From contig JADYZW010000051.1 of the NCBI GenBank assembly GCA_020852955.1, positions 1-64,000 on the forward strand: a stretch of 64,000 nt of DNA. The letters are read 5' to 3'. The notes beneath the pieces were generated by a model. It searched no databases. It had not been told where the DNA came from and worked only from the letters and a program-made list of their open reading frames with translations. Both the position numbers and the translations under genes were made by a program. Position 1 is the stretch's first letter; each line of letters opens with the position of its first letter. This document shows, piece after piece, positions 17,233-25,520 of this stretch. This stretch comes from Deltaproteobacteria bacterium. GTDB taxonomy: Bacteria > Desulfobacterota > Binatia > UTPRO1.

Positions 17233-19494
17233 CTACGGCGCGCATTCGCAGGGGTACGCGGCGAACTGTGGGACGCGCAGGCGGTCGACGCAGAGCACTT
17301 CGTGCTCCGTGACGCAGGCCGCGCACTCGACGAGATCGGCGAGCGTCGCGACGGGGCGGTCGCAGAAGGGCCCGCCGTCCGGCACCTGGAGCTCAGGGCA
17401 GAGCGCGGGGAAGCCGATCACGGACGGAAGGAAGTCGTCGCTGGCGCCGCTGCCCGCGCTCGCTTCGCCGTCGAGACGGACGATGTCGTCGTCGCAGAGC
17501 CGGTCGCCGCCGCCGCAGGCGCGGCAGATCGCCGCGACGCGCTTGGCGTCGGCCTTGGCGATCTGGCGGGCGGCCTTGCGCGCCGGCATGCCGTCCGCGG
17601 CCGCGGCATTCGGGCAGACGTCGGCGTGTTTGCCGGCGGCGCGCGCCTCCCAGCACTTGCGGAGCTGCTGCTCCTTGGCGACGGCGAAGCGCGCGTTGGC
17701 GGCGCCGATCGTGCGCTGGCAGCGGTTCAGAGCCTGCGCCGGATCGCTGTCGACGAGCGATCCGTAGGCGAGGGCGCGCGCCTGCTCGACCGCCGCGCCG
17801 CCGACGCAGGTGATGCAGGCGGCGATGTCGCTGCAGTCGGAGATCGCGGTCGAGCACTCGAGGGCGCCGGCGTTCGGAAGGCCGGGGCAGGCCGCCGGCC
17901 AGCCGAGGGCCGCAGGGAGCGCCTCGCCGGTGGGATCGCCGCCGCACGTCTTGTCCTCGCCGCCGCAGGCCCTCGCGATGCTGCGTGCGAGCTTCGCCTT
18001 CGCGGCCGCGATCGCGCCGCTCGCCGTCATGTCGGGGCAGGGACCCGCGCTGGCGCCTTTCAGCACCGCCTGCTCGCAGCGCTCGATCGTCCTGGAGTGC
18101 GCGGCCAGGAACTTCGAGGCCGCCTTGGCGATGCTGGTCCTGCACTTCGCGGCGCCCGGTCCGACCGGCTGCCCGCCGAGGGGCGGGGGCGCGGGCGTGC
18201 AGATCGCGCGCGGCGTCGGCGTGGACGTGGCCGTGGCGGTCGCGGTCAGGCTCGGCGTCGGTGTCGGCGTGACGGTCGGCGTCGGCGTCGGCGTGGTCGT
18301 CGGCGTGGCGCTGAGCGTTGGGGTCGGCGTCCCGGACGGCGTCGCGCTCGGCGTGAGCGTCGGCGTGCCGGTCGTCGTCGTGATCGGCGAGGCGGTCGTG
18401 GTCGCCGTCGGGGTGGCCGTCGCGGTCGGTGTGACGGTGCGGGTCGCGGTGAGGGTCGTCGTGGGCGTCGCGGACAGCGTGGGGGTGGGCGTCGCCACCG
18501 GCACGGTGTTGAAGAACCAGTTGTAGCCCGTGTTGAAGTAGACGGTCGCCGACGTCACCACGACGTGCTGGCCGTTCACCAGGAAGGCCCCGCCGGCGTT
18601 GCATTGGGCGAAGCCCGTCTGGGCGTCGTCGAAGTCGAGGACGATGTTGCAGCTCGTCGTGAGCCCCGCGTAGGCGAGCGTGACCGTGTAGTCGTCGCTT
18701 GTGCCGGCCGCGAGGTCCAGACCGCTCATGGCGAGGCGGAAGGTCGCGACGTCGTCGGTCGCGAGCCGCCGCTGGTCCTCGTCGAAGAAGGCTCCCTGCT
18801 GCATGACGGCCTCGGTGTTCGGGTGGCCGAGCAGGCTCGCGACCGTGCGGTCGGCGTTGGTCGGAAAGAGATGGCCGGTCGGGAGGTCGGCGACGTTCCG
18901 GCTGTACGTGGTCGCGTCGACGACGCTCGCCATCGTGAACGGGTCGTCGTTCGAGGTGCGGAACCAGTGCAGGTTCACGTCGTCGCCGCGCGCGTCGTCG
19001 CTCGATCCGATCACGTCGTCGGCGCCGTCGTCGACGTCGAAGACGTCGTCGGCGCCGTTGGTCGACTTGGTGTAGTTCTGGTCGTTGCCGGTCAGCCCCG
19101 ATTCGGTCGAGAGGTTCGGGTGGCCGAGGCCGAGGCAGTGGCCGACCTCGTGGAGCGCCGTCGATTCGAAATCGATCTGGTTCGAGGCGATGTCGTTGCC
19201 GGCGCCGAGGATCAGGTTCGGGCTCGCCGGCGCGAGGGCGTTCCACGCCGCGACCACGTTCCGCACCGGCTGCTCCATGCTCGCGGCATTCGCGGAGGTG
19301 GGATCGACGCAGACGGTGACGCTCAGCGCGGCGCCGACGCCGGTGTAGCCGGCCGGATGCGTGACGACGTTCGCCCCGTTCGCCTCGCCGGCGAAGATGA
19401 ACGAGCCCGCGTGGACGCGGACGGGCGCCGTCGGCGTCGCGGCGACGATCGCGGCGAGCACACAGGCGCATCGGTGGCGTGTCGGCGGCCGCAT
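17233..19494 (-). CDS. Secreted matrixin-like zinc metalloprotease with Thr/Pro linker and duplicated Cys domain
   Basis: A 753-residue secreted protein. After a signal peptide (to about residue 29), a matrixin/metzincin-like domain carries HEVGHCLGLGH (H115, E116, H119, H125) and a following metal-rich Asp segment (DVDDGADDVIGSSDDARGDD) likely to bind calcium. A beta-rich domain leads into a ~90-residue Thr/Pro linker (separate entry). The C-terminal ~300 residues hold two related Cys-rich helical units (KCRTSIAKAASKFLAAHSRT; RCQRTIGAANARFAVAKEQQ), each ending in a C-G-G-x-D-x-x-C motif. It probably degrades extracellular protein. The start overlaps the stop of the upstream secreted protein by one base (TGATG), so the pair is translationally coupled. 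Confidence 0.83.
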   Translation of the reverse strand: MRPPTRHRCACVLAAIVAATPTAPVRVHAGSFIFAGEANGANVVTHPAGYTGVGAALSVTVCVDPTSANAASMEQPVRNVVAAWNALAPASPNLILGAGNDIASNQIDFESTALHEVGHCLGLGHPNLSTESGLTGNDQNYTKSTNGADDVFDVDDGADDVIGSSDDARGDDVNLHWFRTSNDDPFTMASVVDATTYSRNVADLPTGHLFPTNADRTVASLLGHPNTEAVMQQGAFFDEDQRRLATDDVATFRLAMSGLDLAAGTSDDYTVTLAYAGLTTSCNIVLDFDDAQTGFAQCNAGGAFLVNGQHVVVTSATVYFNTGYNWFFNTVPVATPTPTLSATPTTTLTATRTVTPTATATPTATTTASPITTTTGTPTLTPSATPSGTPTPTLSATPTTTPTPTPTVTPTPTPSLTATATATSTPTPRAICTPAPPPLGGQPVGPGAAKCRTSIAKAASKFLAAHSRTIERCEQAVLKGASAGPCPDMTASGAIAAAKAKLARSIARACGGEDKTCGGDPTGEALPAALGWPAACPGLPNAGALECSTAISDCSDIAACITCVGGAAVEQARALAYGSLVDSDPAQALNRCQRTIGAANARFAVAKEQQLRKCWEARAAGKHADVCPNAAAADGMPARKAARQIAKADAKRVAAICRACGGGDRLCDDDIVRLDGEASAGSGASDDFLPSVIGFPALCPELQVPDGGPFCDRPVATLADLVECAACVTEHEVLCVDRLRVPQFAAYPCECAP
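18210..18500 (-). repeat. Thr/Pro low-complexity linker coding repeat
   Basis: This segment encodes alternating TPTP, TATATP, TLSATPTT and similar short units between the protease and C-terminal Cys domains. On the DNA level it is a run of GTCGGCGT-type hexamer repeats. Thr/Pro linkers are usual spacers in secreted enzymes and frequent O-glycosylation targets. The nearby GT39-type genes make glycosylation a reasonable but unproved idea. Confidence 0.8.
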
Positions 19495-20156
19495 CAGCGC
19501 ATGCGGGTGAAGCCGGGAGACTCCCGCAGCGCGCGGAGCTCCCGCTCCGCGGCCGCGAGATCGTGGAGGGCCGGGACATCGGGATGCGCGAGGGCGTCGG
19601 CGTGGAGCCCGGTCCAGGCGACGCGCTTCGCGATGCCGCCCGCCGCACGCGCGCCGGCGGTCGCGGGTGCGTAGCGTACGAGCGACAACTCGATCACGGT
19701 CGTCGACTGGTCGGACGCCTCGAAGAGCGCCGGCGGTCGGCGGGCGGCGCGGGCGCGCGCGCGAGCGGCCTCGCTCGCCGCACGGGTCGCTGCGCGGGTG
19801 GCGGCGACGTCGAACTCGAGGACGCCCTTGGCGACGAGCGACGCGAGAAGGGCGTCGAGTTCGCGGGGCGCGAGGCGGCGCTCCCAGTCGCCGGCCCGCT
19901 TCATGTAGATCGGGTAGTGGGCGATGGCGCGCCCGTCGCCGTAGACGGTCAGCGTCGGACCGCGGTCGGCGCCGGCGATCTCGCCGATGATCTCGCGGTG
20001 GACGAGCACCACGTCGTCGGGACGGCGCGAGGGCTCGACGATCGGCGGCTCCGTTCCGCCGACGAGCGGGGCCGCGCCGGCGCCCGCGGCCGGAGCGAAG
20101 GCCGCCATGCACAGCGCCGCCATGACAGAGCGCATGCGTCTCCGAGGGTCGGACAT
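19494..20156 (-). CDS. Secreted hypothetical protein upstream of the matrixin-like protease
   Basis: A 220-residue protein with a signal peptide (MRSVMAALCMAAFAPAAGAG region). The mature part starts with a Pro-rich segment, then DDVVLVHREIIGEIAGADRG, LTVYGDGRAIAHYPIYMKRA and a helical Ala/Arg-rich stretch (about 110-140). The DGR...Y pattern resembles small bacterial proteins in which a beta-sheet domain is read as YGDGRV(V/I)...RxLxxxExxALL; their function is unknown. It overlaps the protease start by one base. It might be an inhibitor, chaperone or partner of that protease; this is a guess from gene order. Confidence 0.7.
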   Translation of the reverse strand: MSDPRRRMRSVMAALCMAAFAPAAGAGAAPLVGGTEPPIVEPSRRPDDVVLVHREIIGEIAGADRGPTLTVYGDGRAIAHYPIYMKRAGDWERRLAPRELDALLASLVAKGVLEFDVAATRAATRAASEAARARARAARRPPALFEASDQSTTVIELSLVRYAPATAGARAAGGIAKRVAWTGLHADALAHPDVPALHDLAAAERELRALRESPGFTRMR

Positions 20157-20242
20157 CCCGTCTTCCTAACGGCATCGCGACGCGAAGAGTTGAGCCGTGC
20201 GCCGAGATGTGCGGCGCGGGTCTCCGTGATAGGTCGAGCGCG

Positions 20243-21172
20243 GTGGAGGCACCGATCGTCGCGGCCGCGGGCCTGCGCAAACGCTACGACAAGCACGAGG
20301 TGGTCTGCGGGGTCGACTTCACGGTCCGGCCGCGCGAGTGCTTCGGGCTCCTCGGACCGAACGGCGCCGGCAAGACGACCACCATCCGCATGCTGACGGG
20401 ATTCGCGCCGATCGACGCCGGCACGCTCTCCGTCTTCGGGCTTCCGGTGGGCCCCGCCGACGTGCGCGCGATCAAGAGCCGGATCGGCGTGGCGCCCCAG
20501 GAGGAAAACCTCGATCCCGACCTCACCGTCGCGAAGAATCTCCTGATCTACGCGAGCTACTTCGGCATTCGCGGCGGCGACGCGCGGGCGCGCGTCGCGG
20601 AGCTCCTGGCGTTTGCGGCGCTCGCGGATCGCGCCGCCGACCGCATCCCGACGCTCTCGGGCGGCATGAAGCGTCGGCTCGTCCTGGCGCGTGCGCTCGT
20701 GAACCGGCCGCGCCTCCTCGTCCTCGACGAGCCGACGACCGGCCTCGATCCGCAGGCCCGCCATCTCGTCTGGGAGCGTCTGCGCGAGCTCAAGCGCAGC
20801 GGCGTCGCCATGCTCCTGACCACCCACTACATGGAGGAGGCGGCGCAGCTCTGCGATCGCCTGGTCGTGATGAACCACGGGCGGATCATCGCGGAGGGCA
20901 CGCCCAGGGATCTCATCGAGCGCTACGTCGGCCGCGAGGTCGTCGAGATTGCGACCGGGGACGATCCCGGGGAGCGGGCGCGGGTCGCGGCGCGGTGCCG
21001 CGCGCTCGGTGGTCGGGTCGAGGAGGTTGGCGACCACGTCCTCCTCTACCTCGACGGCGCGGCCGACGCGCGCGCGGTGCTGGCTGCGCTCGCGTCCGAG
21101 ACCCTCACCCATCGGCGGGCGACGCTCGAGGACGTCTTCCTGACGCTCACCGGGCGGGAGCTCCGCGAATGA
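20243..21172 (+). CDS. ABC transporter ATP-binding protein, NodI/DrrA type
   Basis: A 309-residue ATPase using GTG 20243 (VEAPIVAAAGLRKRY). Walker A is GPNGAGKTTT, the Q-loop IGVAPQEENLDPDLT, signature LSGGMKRRL, Walker B LLVLDEPTTGLD and H-loop LLTTHYMEEA. The variant LSGGMKRR and the ~80-residue C-terminal domain are typical of NodI/DrrA exporters. It energises the permease encoded next, with a four-base ATGA overlap. The exported compound is unknown; nothing nearby implies Nod factor. An upstream in-frame ATG at 20207 would add 12 residues without homology-like character. Confidence 0.9.
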   Translation: MEAPIVAAAGLRKRYDKHEVVCGVDFTVRPRECFGLLGPNGAGKTTTIRMLTGFAPIDAGTLSVFGLPVGPADVRAIKSRIGVAPQEENLDPDLTVAKNLLIYASYFGIRGGDARARVAELLAFAALADRAADRIPTLSGGMKRRLVLARALVNRPRLLVLDEPTTGLDPQARHLVWERLRELKRSGVAMLLTTHYMEEAAQLCDRLVVMNHGRIIAEGTPRDLIERYVGREVVEIATGDDPGERARVAARCRALGGRVEEVGDHVLLYLDGAADARAVLAALASETLTHRRATLEDVFLTLTGRELRE

Positions 21173-21945
21173 CACCCGGCTTCCTCGGCGGGACCCTCTG
21201 CGTCTGGCGCCGCGACATGGAGAGCTGGCGGAAGTACTGGAAGGCGTCGCTGGTCGGCGCGCTCGGCGAGCCGATCCTGGCGCTCGTCGCGATCGGCTAC
21301 GGGCTCGGCCGGTTCGTCGATATCGATCCCGGAGGCGCCGGCGTCGGCTACGCGCAGTTCCTCGCCCCCGGCATTCTCGCGTCGGCGGCGATGAACGCGG
21401 CGAGCTTCGAGGCGACCTTCGGATCGTTCACGCGCATGACCGAGCAGAAGACCTACGACGCGATCCTCGCGACCCCGATCGGGATCCGCGAGATCGTGGC
21501 CGGCGACGCGCTCTGGGCCGCTACCAAGGCGACGCTCTCGGGTACGGCCGTGCTGCTCGTGGCGGTCGCGGCGGGCCTCGTGCGGAGCCCGGCCGCCTGC
21601 CTGCTGCCGGCGGTCGCGCTCGTCGTCGGCCTGGTGTTCGCGACGATGGGCCTCGTGGTCGCGTCGCGGGCGCAGGCCTACGACTTCTTCACGTACTACT
21701 TCACCCTCGTGATCGCGGTCATGTACTTCTTCTCTGGGATCTTCTTTCCGCTCGCGAGCCTGCCCGGCTGGGCCCGCGCCGTCGCGTGGTGTCTGCCGCT
21801 CACGCACGCGGTGGCGCTCTCGCGGGCGTGCGCCGCCGGGACGGTCGGCGGCGCGGCGCTCCTGCACCTCGGCGTCCTCGTGTTCGTACTCGGCACGAGC
21901 TACGCGCTCGCGGTACGCCTGGTCGGACGGCGGTTGATCGTGTGA
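21169..21945 (+). CDS. ABC-2 type permease, NodJ type
   Basis: A 258-residue membrane protein with six hydrophobic segments. Characteristic ABC-2 features are the N-terminal amphipathic WRRDMESWRKYWKASLVGAL, the LAPGILASAAMNAASFEATF segment, KTYDAILATPIGIREIVAGD and a C-terminal SGIFFPLASLPGWARAVAW. It partners the preceding ATPase as a homodimeric exporter. Its stop overlaps the GTG of the ABC1-kinase gene by four bases, so three genes form one operon. Confidence 0.9.
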   Translation: MTPGFLGGTLCVWRRDMESWRKYWKASLVGALGEPILALVAIGYGLGRFVDIDPGGAGVGYAQFLAPGILASAAMNAASFEATFGSFTRMTEQKTYDAILATPIGIREIVAGDALWAATKATLSGTAVLLVAVAAGLVRSPAACLLPAVALVVGLVFATMGLVVASRAQAYDFFTYYFTLVIAVMYFFSGIFFPLASLPGWARAVAWCLPLTHAVALSRACAAGTVGGAALLHLGVLVFVLGTSYALAVRLVGRRLIV

Positions 21946-23264
21946 GGCGACCGTCCGAAGCCGCCTGGCGGCGGTTTGCGATCGTCGCCCGGCTCGTCGC
22001 CCGGATCTACGGCGGCTACAAGTTCATCCAGCTGACGACCCGTCTCGGATGGCCGGGCGCCCGCGCGCGCTACGCCCGCCACGACCGCCGGAGCGCGCGC
22101 GCCGTGTACCGCATGGCGATTCGTCTGGAAGGCCTCCCGATTAAGGCGTGCCAGTTCCTCGGGGCGCGCGCCGACGTGCTGCCGGCGGACTACGTGAGGA
22201 TCCTCTCGCAGCTCCAGGACCGCGTGCCGCCGCGAGCGTTCGCCGTCGTCGTCGCTGCGGTCGAGCGCGAACTCGGCCGGCCGTGGCGCGCGGCGTTCGC
22301 CGAGCTCGACCCCGCGCCGCTCGCGTCCGCCTCGCTCGCCCAGGTCCATCGAGGCCGGCTACTCGACGGCCGTGAGGTCGCGATCAAGGTGCAGTACCCG
22401 AACATCGCGCGCCTTGTTGCGATCGACCTCCGGAACTTCGCCTTCCTGGTGCGCGTCCTGGCGCGGCTCGAGCCCGACTTCGACTTCCGCATCATCATCG
22501 ACGAGGTCGAGAAGTACGTGCCCCTCGAGCTCGATTTCGAGAACGAGGCGAACAACGCCGAGCGCATGCGGCGGATGCTCGCCGCCCGCCGCGACGTCGT
22601 CGTGCCGGGCGTCGTCCGCGAGCTCTCCACCACGCGCCTCCTGGTGATGGACTACGAGCCCGGCGTACGGCTCACCGACGTCGGCGCCCTCCGGCAGCTC
22701 GGCGTCGATCCCAAGGACGTCGCGCGCCGCCTCCTCGAGGTCTTCTGCGACCCGATCCTGATCCACGGCTTCTTCCACGCCGATCCGCATCCCGGGAACG
22801 TCCTCGTGCGGCGCGACGGCCGCATGGTGCTGCTCGATTTCGGACTCGCGAAGGATTTGGCGCCCGAGTTTCCGGCCGGCATCGCGCGGCTCACGGTCGC
22901 CATCATGAGCGGCGACCGAGCCGCCGTGGCGGGCGCGTTCCGGGCGCTCGGCTTCAAGACCCGGGACGACTCCGACGAGAGCCTGTGGTGGCTCGGCGAG
23001 GCCTTTCTCGGCTGGACACTTCGGAACAAGCGCTCGTACGCCGATCGGGAGCTGGTGGATCTCGTCAACGCCGAGATGCCGCGGATCATGCGCGCCAACC
23101 CCATCGTCGAGCTGCCGGGCGACATCCTGCTCATCGGGCGCGTGCTCGGGCTGCTCTCGGGCATCAGCAAGCAGCTCTCTTCCGAGGTGGACGTCGCCGC
23201 CGTGCTGATGCCGTATCTCGGGAAGGTGATGGTCGGGGGCACCGAGCCGGAGCGGATGGGGTAG
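21942..23264 (+). CDS. ABC1/AarF-UbiB family atypical kinase
   Basis: A 440-residue protein. It has the family's KxGQ-like motif as IKACQFLGARADVLP (normally KLGQ; here KACQ), the Ala-rich loop ASASLAQVHRG, the VAIKVQYPN lysine, the FENEANNAERM block, HADPHPGNVLV catalytic loop and LLDFGLAKDL metal-binding motif. UbiB/ADCK proteins are ATPases that support quinone biosynthesis or lipid homeostasis. The replacement of the Leu-Gly pair in KLGQ is unusual because that motif gates ATP access. GTG at 21942 overlaps the permease stop, suggesting coupling to the exporter. The C-terminus ends without the usual membrane hairpin of UbiB. Confidence 0.85.
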   Translation: MRRPSEAAWRRFAIVARLVARIYGGYKFIQLTTRLGWPGARARYARHDRRSARAVYRMAIRLEGLPIKACQFLGARADVLPADYVRILSQLQDRVPPRAFAVVVAAVERELGRPWRAAFAELDPAPLASASLAQVHRGRLLDGREVAIKVQYPNIARLVAIDLRNFAFLVRVLARLEPDFDFRIIIDEVEKYVPLELDFENEANNAERMRRMLAARRDVVVPGVVRELSTTRLLVMDYEPGVRLTDVGALRQLGVDPKDVARRLLEVFCDPILIHGFFHADPHPGNVLVRRDGRMVLLDFGLAKDLAPEFPAGIARLTVAIMSGDRAAVAGAFRALGFKTRDDSDESLWWLGEAFLGWTLRNKRSYADRELVDLVNAEMPRIMRANPIVELPGDILLIGRVLGLLSGISKQLSSEVDVAAVLMPYLGKVMVGGTEPERMG

Positions 23265-23267
23265 GCG

Positions 23268-23690
23268 TCAGCCGGCGGCGCGGTCGGCGAGGATGCGCTG
23301 CCGGAGACGCGTGGGTGAGGACGTCATCCTGCCACTGACCTCGGCCGACGATCACGCCGATCGGCGTGTCTGCCGATCGCAGGCGGACGATGCCGGCGAG
23401 TGGGTCGTCGGCACGACGAATTCCCTGGCGCTCCAGCAAGGCGCTCACGTCGGCGAAGGTCATCCGAGGAGCGCGTCCATGGACGCGGATGCCCGGCGCC
23501 GCGCCGGTCGCCGGCGCTCGATCGAGATGCGCGCGGTGCGGGGCTCGCTTCGCGCCGCTCCGGCGAAGATCGCAACGTTCTGGCGACGGCGCTCCAGCGC
23601 CTTTTCGACGCGCTCGTCGGCCGTTCGGGCGGCGATGCGCGCGCGCTTGACGATCAGATCGTCCTGCGTCACCGAACGACGTCGCATGGG
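23268..23690 (-). pseudogene. Probable decayed small gene(s) split across frames
   Basis: Three protein-like segments lie in order on the minus strand but in different frames: a piece from 23687 (MRRRSVTQDDLIVKRARIAA, then ADERVEKALERRRQNVAIFA), a piece at about 23462-23300 (MTFADVSALLERQGIRRADD, then IVRLRSADTPIGVIVGRGQW), and a final piece ending at TGA 23268 (TRLRQRILADRAAG). Each has balanced composition, unlike the surrounding shadow frames. They read as one or two small proteins broken by frameshifts, or as assembly errors. I do not recognise a family. The remainder of the gap up to 23853 shows nothing else I can support except a short hairpin. Confidence 0.35.
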
Positions 23691-23830
23691 GCGACAGTGC
23701 CATGCGGCAATCGATCACGATCCCTCCCGCCGACATCTGGACACGGCGGTACGATGCTCGTCCAACGGCGCGGGCCCAGAAACGCACACGGGGTCTGCGA
23801 GCGACTCGCGAACCCCGTCCGCACCGATCC

Positions 23831-23846
23831 GGGCCGTCAGCGGCCC
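23831..23846 (-). terminator. Short hairpin after coxB
   Basis: GGGCCG (23831-23836) and CGGCCC (23841-23846) form a six-base stem with loop TCAG, 7 bases downstream of the coxB stop on the minus strand. There is no U-tract. It is positioned where the long respiratory operon should end. Confidence 0.4.
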
Positions 23847-23853
23847 GCGCGGA

Positions 23854-24666
23854 TCACTGCCACTCGTCGCCGCTGCCCGCTTCCTTCGCGGCCGCGGCCT
23901 GCTCGCCGGTCCACTTCGCGTACTGCTCGGCGGTGTCGATCGTGACGTAGCCGCGCATGCGGTAGTGGCCGAGGCCGCAGAGCTGGGCGCAGGAGATCTC
24001 GTAGCTCCATTTGTCGTCGCCCTTGCGCTTCTTCATGTCGTCGCTCGTGACGGTCGGCTCGAACCAGACGGGCGTGACGAGACCGGGGACGGCGTCCTGC
24101 TTCACGCGCATCTCCTGGAGGCCGAAGCTGTGGATGACGTCCATGCTGGAAAGGTAGACGATCGCCGGCCGGTTCACCGGGAGGTGGAGCTGGTTAACGG
24201 TGGTGAAGTCGTCGGCCGCCGCTGGGTCGTTCTTGTCGATGCCGAGCGGGTTCGCCTGGGCGTCGATCAGCTTGACGTCGGTCTTGCCGAAGACGCCGTC
24301 GGCGCCGGGGTAGTGGATGTTCCAGGCGAACTGCTGGCCGACGACGCGGACGCGGGTCGCGCTCTTGTCGGCCGGGAAGCTGTCGACCCGCGCCGCCCAG
24401 AGGGGCACCGAGAAGCCGAGGAGCAGAACGGCCTCGGCGACCACGACCGCCACCTCGAGATAGCTCGACGCGTGGCTCTGCACGCCGTCGGGGTTGGCGA
24501 CCGGATGCGCGGAGGCGCGGAACTTCACGAGCGCGATCACGAAGTAGATCGCCCAGCCGAGGAACAGCACGCCCATCAAGAGGTGGATGTAGAACATGAG
24601 GCGATCGAGATCCCCGCCGTGCGCCGACGCGAGTTCGGGGAGGAACAACAGTTTCTGGATGTCCAC
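23854..24666 (-). CDS. coxB: Cytochrome c oxidase subunit II
   Basis: A 270-residue protein starting at GTG. Two N-terminal membrane helices (about 20-48 and 70-92) lead into a periplasmic cupredoxin domain. The CuA site is complete: an upstream His in MDVIHSFGL, then C226-A-Q-L-C230-G-L-G-H234-Y-R-M237. The domain also has VVGQQFAWNIHYPG, the conserved Trp region for electron entry from cytochrome c. There is no C-terminal cytochrome c domain, so this is not a caa3 type. It receives electrons and passes them to heme a of CoxA. It is unusual in being the last gene of the operon, separated from coxA by coxC, coxD and two small membrane genes. Confidence 0.95.
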   Translation of the reverse strand: MDIQKLLFLPELASAHGGDLDRLMFYIHLLMGVLFLGWAIYFVIALVKFRASAHPVANPDGVQSHASSYLEVAVVVAEAVLLLGFSVPLWAARVDSFPADKSATRVRVVGQQFAWNIHYPGADGVFGKTDVKLIDAQANPLGIDKNDPAAADDFTTVNQLHLPVNRPAIVYLSSMDVIHSFGLQEMRVKQDAVPGLVTPVWFEPTVTSDDMKKRKGDDKWSYEISCAQLCGLGHYRMRGYVTIDTAEQYAKWTGEQAAAAKEAGSGDEWQ

Positions 24667-24678
24667 GGCGGTCCCTTT

Positions 24679-24921
24679 CTATCCCTTCACGAGACGGAAC
24701 GTCGGGCGCGGTTGCGGATCGCGGAAGCGGCGTGCGCGCCGACGGAGATGGAAGAAGAACGTCCCGAAGCCGGCCTGGACGAGGATCATGACGCCAAGGA
24801 GGACCCAGACGCCCTGCTCCGCGCCCTTGGTCATCTGCGCGTTGGGGTCGCCGAAGCACACCGAGCACGCGTCGGCGACACGGGCGGAGAGTACGGTCAA
24901 GGCGATGACGAGCACGGTCAT
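24679..24921 (-). CDS. Small membrane protein with CSVCFGDP motif
   Basis: An 80-residue protein. A cleavable-looking N-terminal segment (to about residue 17) is followed by ACSVCFGDPNAQMTKGAEQG and one membrane helix (VWVLLGVMILVQAGFGTFFF), then a basic cytoplasmic tail. The C-x-x-C immediately outside the membrane could bind metal or be redox-active. Similar short proteins occur beside heme-copper oxidase genes in several phyla, with unknown role. It starts inside the end of the upstream small gene (ATGA overlap) and ends 12 bases before coxB, so it is embedded in the cox operon. Confidence 0.75.
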   Translation of the reverse strand: MTVLVIALTVLSARVADACSVCFGDPNAQMTKGAEQGVWVLLGVMILVQAGFGTFFFHLRRRARRFRDPQPRPTFRLVKG

Positions 24922-25121
24922 TCGCCCATGCCGCGCGTCTTCACGAGGAACCAGCGGCCGTACGCGAGCAGTCCGACCGCCGCCGCCGCGGAGCCACCGG
25001 CGCCGAGCAGCATCCCCATGCCGCCCGCGGTCTCCCACTGCGCCCAGCACCACGTCCCGAAGACGACGGAGAGCGCGGTCGCGGCCGCGATGAAGACGAC
25101 GTGGATGTACTTCAGCGACAT
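24918..25121 (-). CDS. Small two-helix membrane protein in the cox operon
   Basis: A 67-residue protein with two hydrophobic helices (IHVVFIAAATALSVVFGTWC and a Gly/Ala-rich MLLGAGGSAAAAVGLLAYG) joined by a short loop WAQWETAGG. It overlaps the CSVC protein by four bases and lies 8 bases after coxD. It is probably a small accessory or assembly subunit of the oxidase; no named family is recognised. Confidence 0.7.
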   Translation of the reverse strand: MSLKYIHVVFIAAATALSVVFGTWCWAQWETAGGMGMLLGAGGSAAAAVGLLAYGRWFLVKTRGMGE

Positions 25122-25129
25122 GCATGGTC

Positions 25130-25510
25130 CTAGTGATGGGCGCTCTCGGACGAATGCGCCCCGGCGGTCGCGCCCACGGGCATGTCAGCGGTCGTGATGT
25201 GGTCGAGGTTGGTCACGACCGGCAGCAGCAGCAGCGCGACCGCGAAGAAGCCGGTGAGCGCGAGGATCGAGAGCACAACCTGCCGCTCCGAGACGAGGTG
25301 CATGAAGAAGAGCGCGACGAGCGAGGCTTTGACGGTCGCGATGAGGAGGGCGATCGCGACCGCTTCGTGGATCTCCAGGTGCAGATAGGACACGGCGACG
25401 GTGACCAGCGTCAGCACCATCAGGGTGGCGAACACCATGATGTAGGTGCGGACGTGCCGGTCGATCTCCGCCGGGTCGTGAGCGGCGCGGGCCGCGTGCG
25501 TGTCGCTCAT
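25130..25510 (-). CDS. coxD: Cytochrome c oxidase subunit IV-type protein
   Basis: A 126-residue protein with three membrane helices in the prokaryotic COX4 pattern: YIMVFATLMVLTLVTVAVSY, an EAVAIALLIATVKASLVALFFMH helix whose K-A-x-L-V-x-x-F-F-M-H is the family signature, and a third helix near 82-100. A His-rich tail (AHSSESAHH) follows. This subunit supports assembly and stability of the heme-copper oxidase. It sits 10 bases after coxC. Confidence 0.88.
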   Translation of the reverse strand: MSDTHAARAAHDPAEIDRHVRTYIMVFATLMVLTLVTVAVSYLHLEIHEAVAIALLIATVKASLVALFFMHLVSERQVVLSILALTGFFAVALLLLPVVTNLDHITTADMPVGATAGAHSSESAHH

Positions 25511-25520
25511 GCGCGTCTCC

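Noticed and set aside
17810..18526. Plus-strand frame reading as Gly-Val repeats (elastin-like)
   Set aside because: It is the complement of the Thr/Pro linker in the protease gene and has no ribosome site or signal peptide.
20243..21945. NodI-NodJ, implying a nodulation-factor exporter
   Set aside because: The subfamily is broad (antibiotic, polyketide, glycan export). No Nod-factor synthesis genes are present, so only a NodIJ-like type is claimed.
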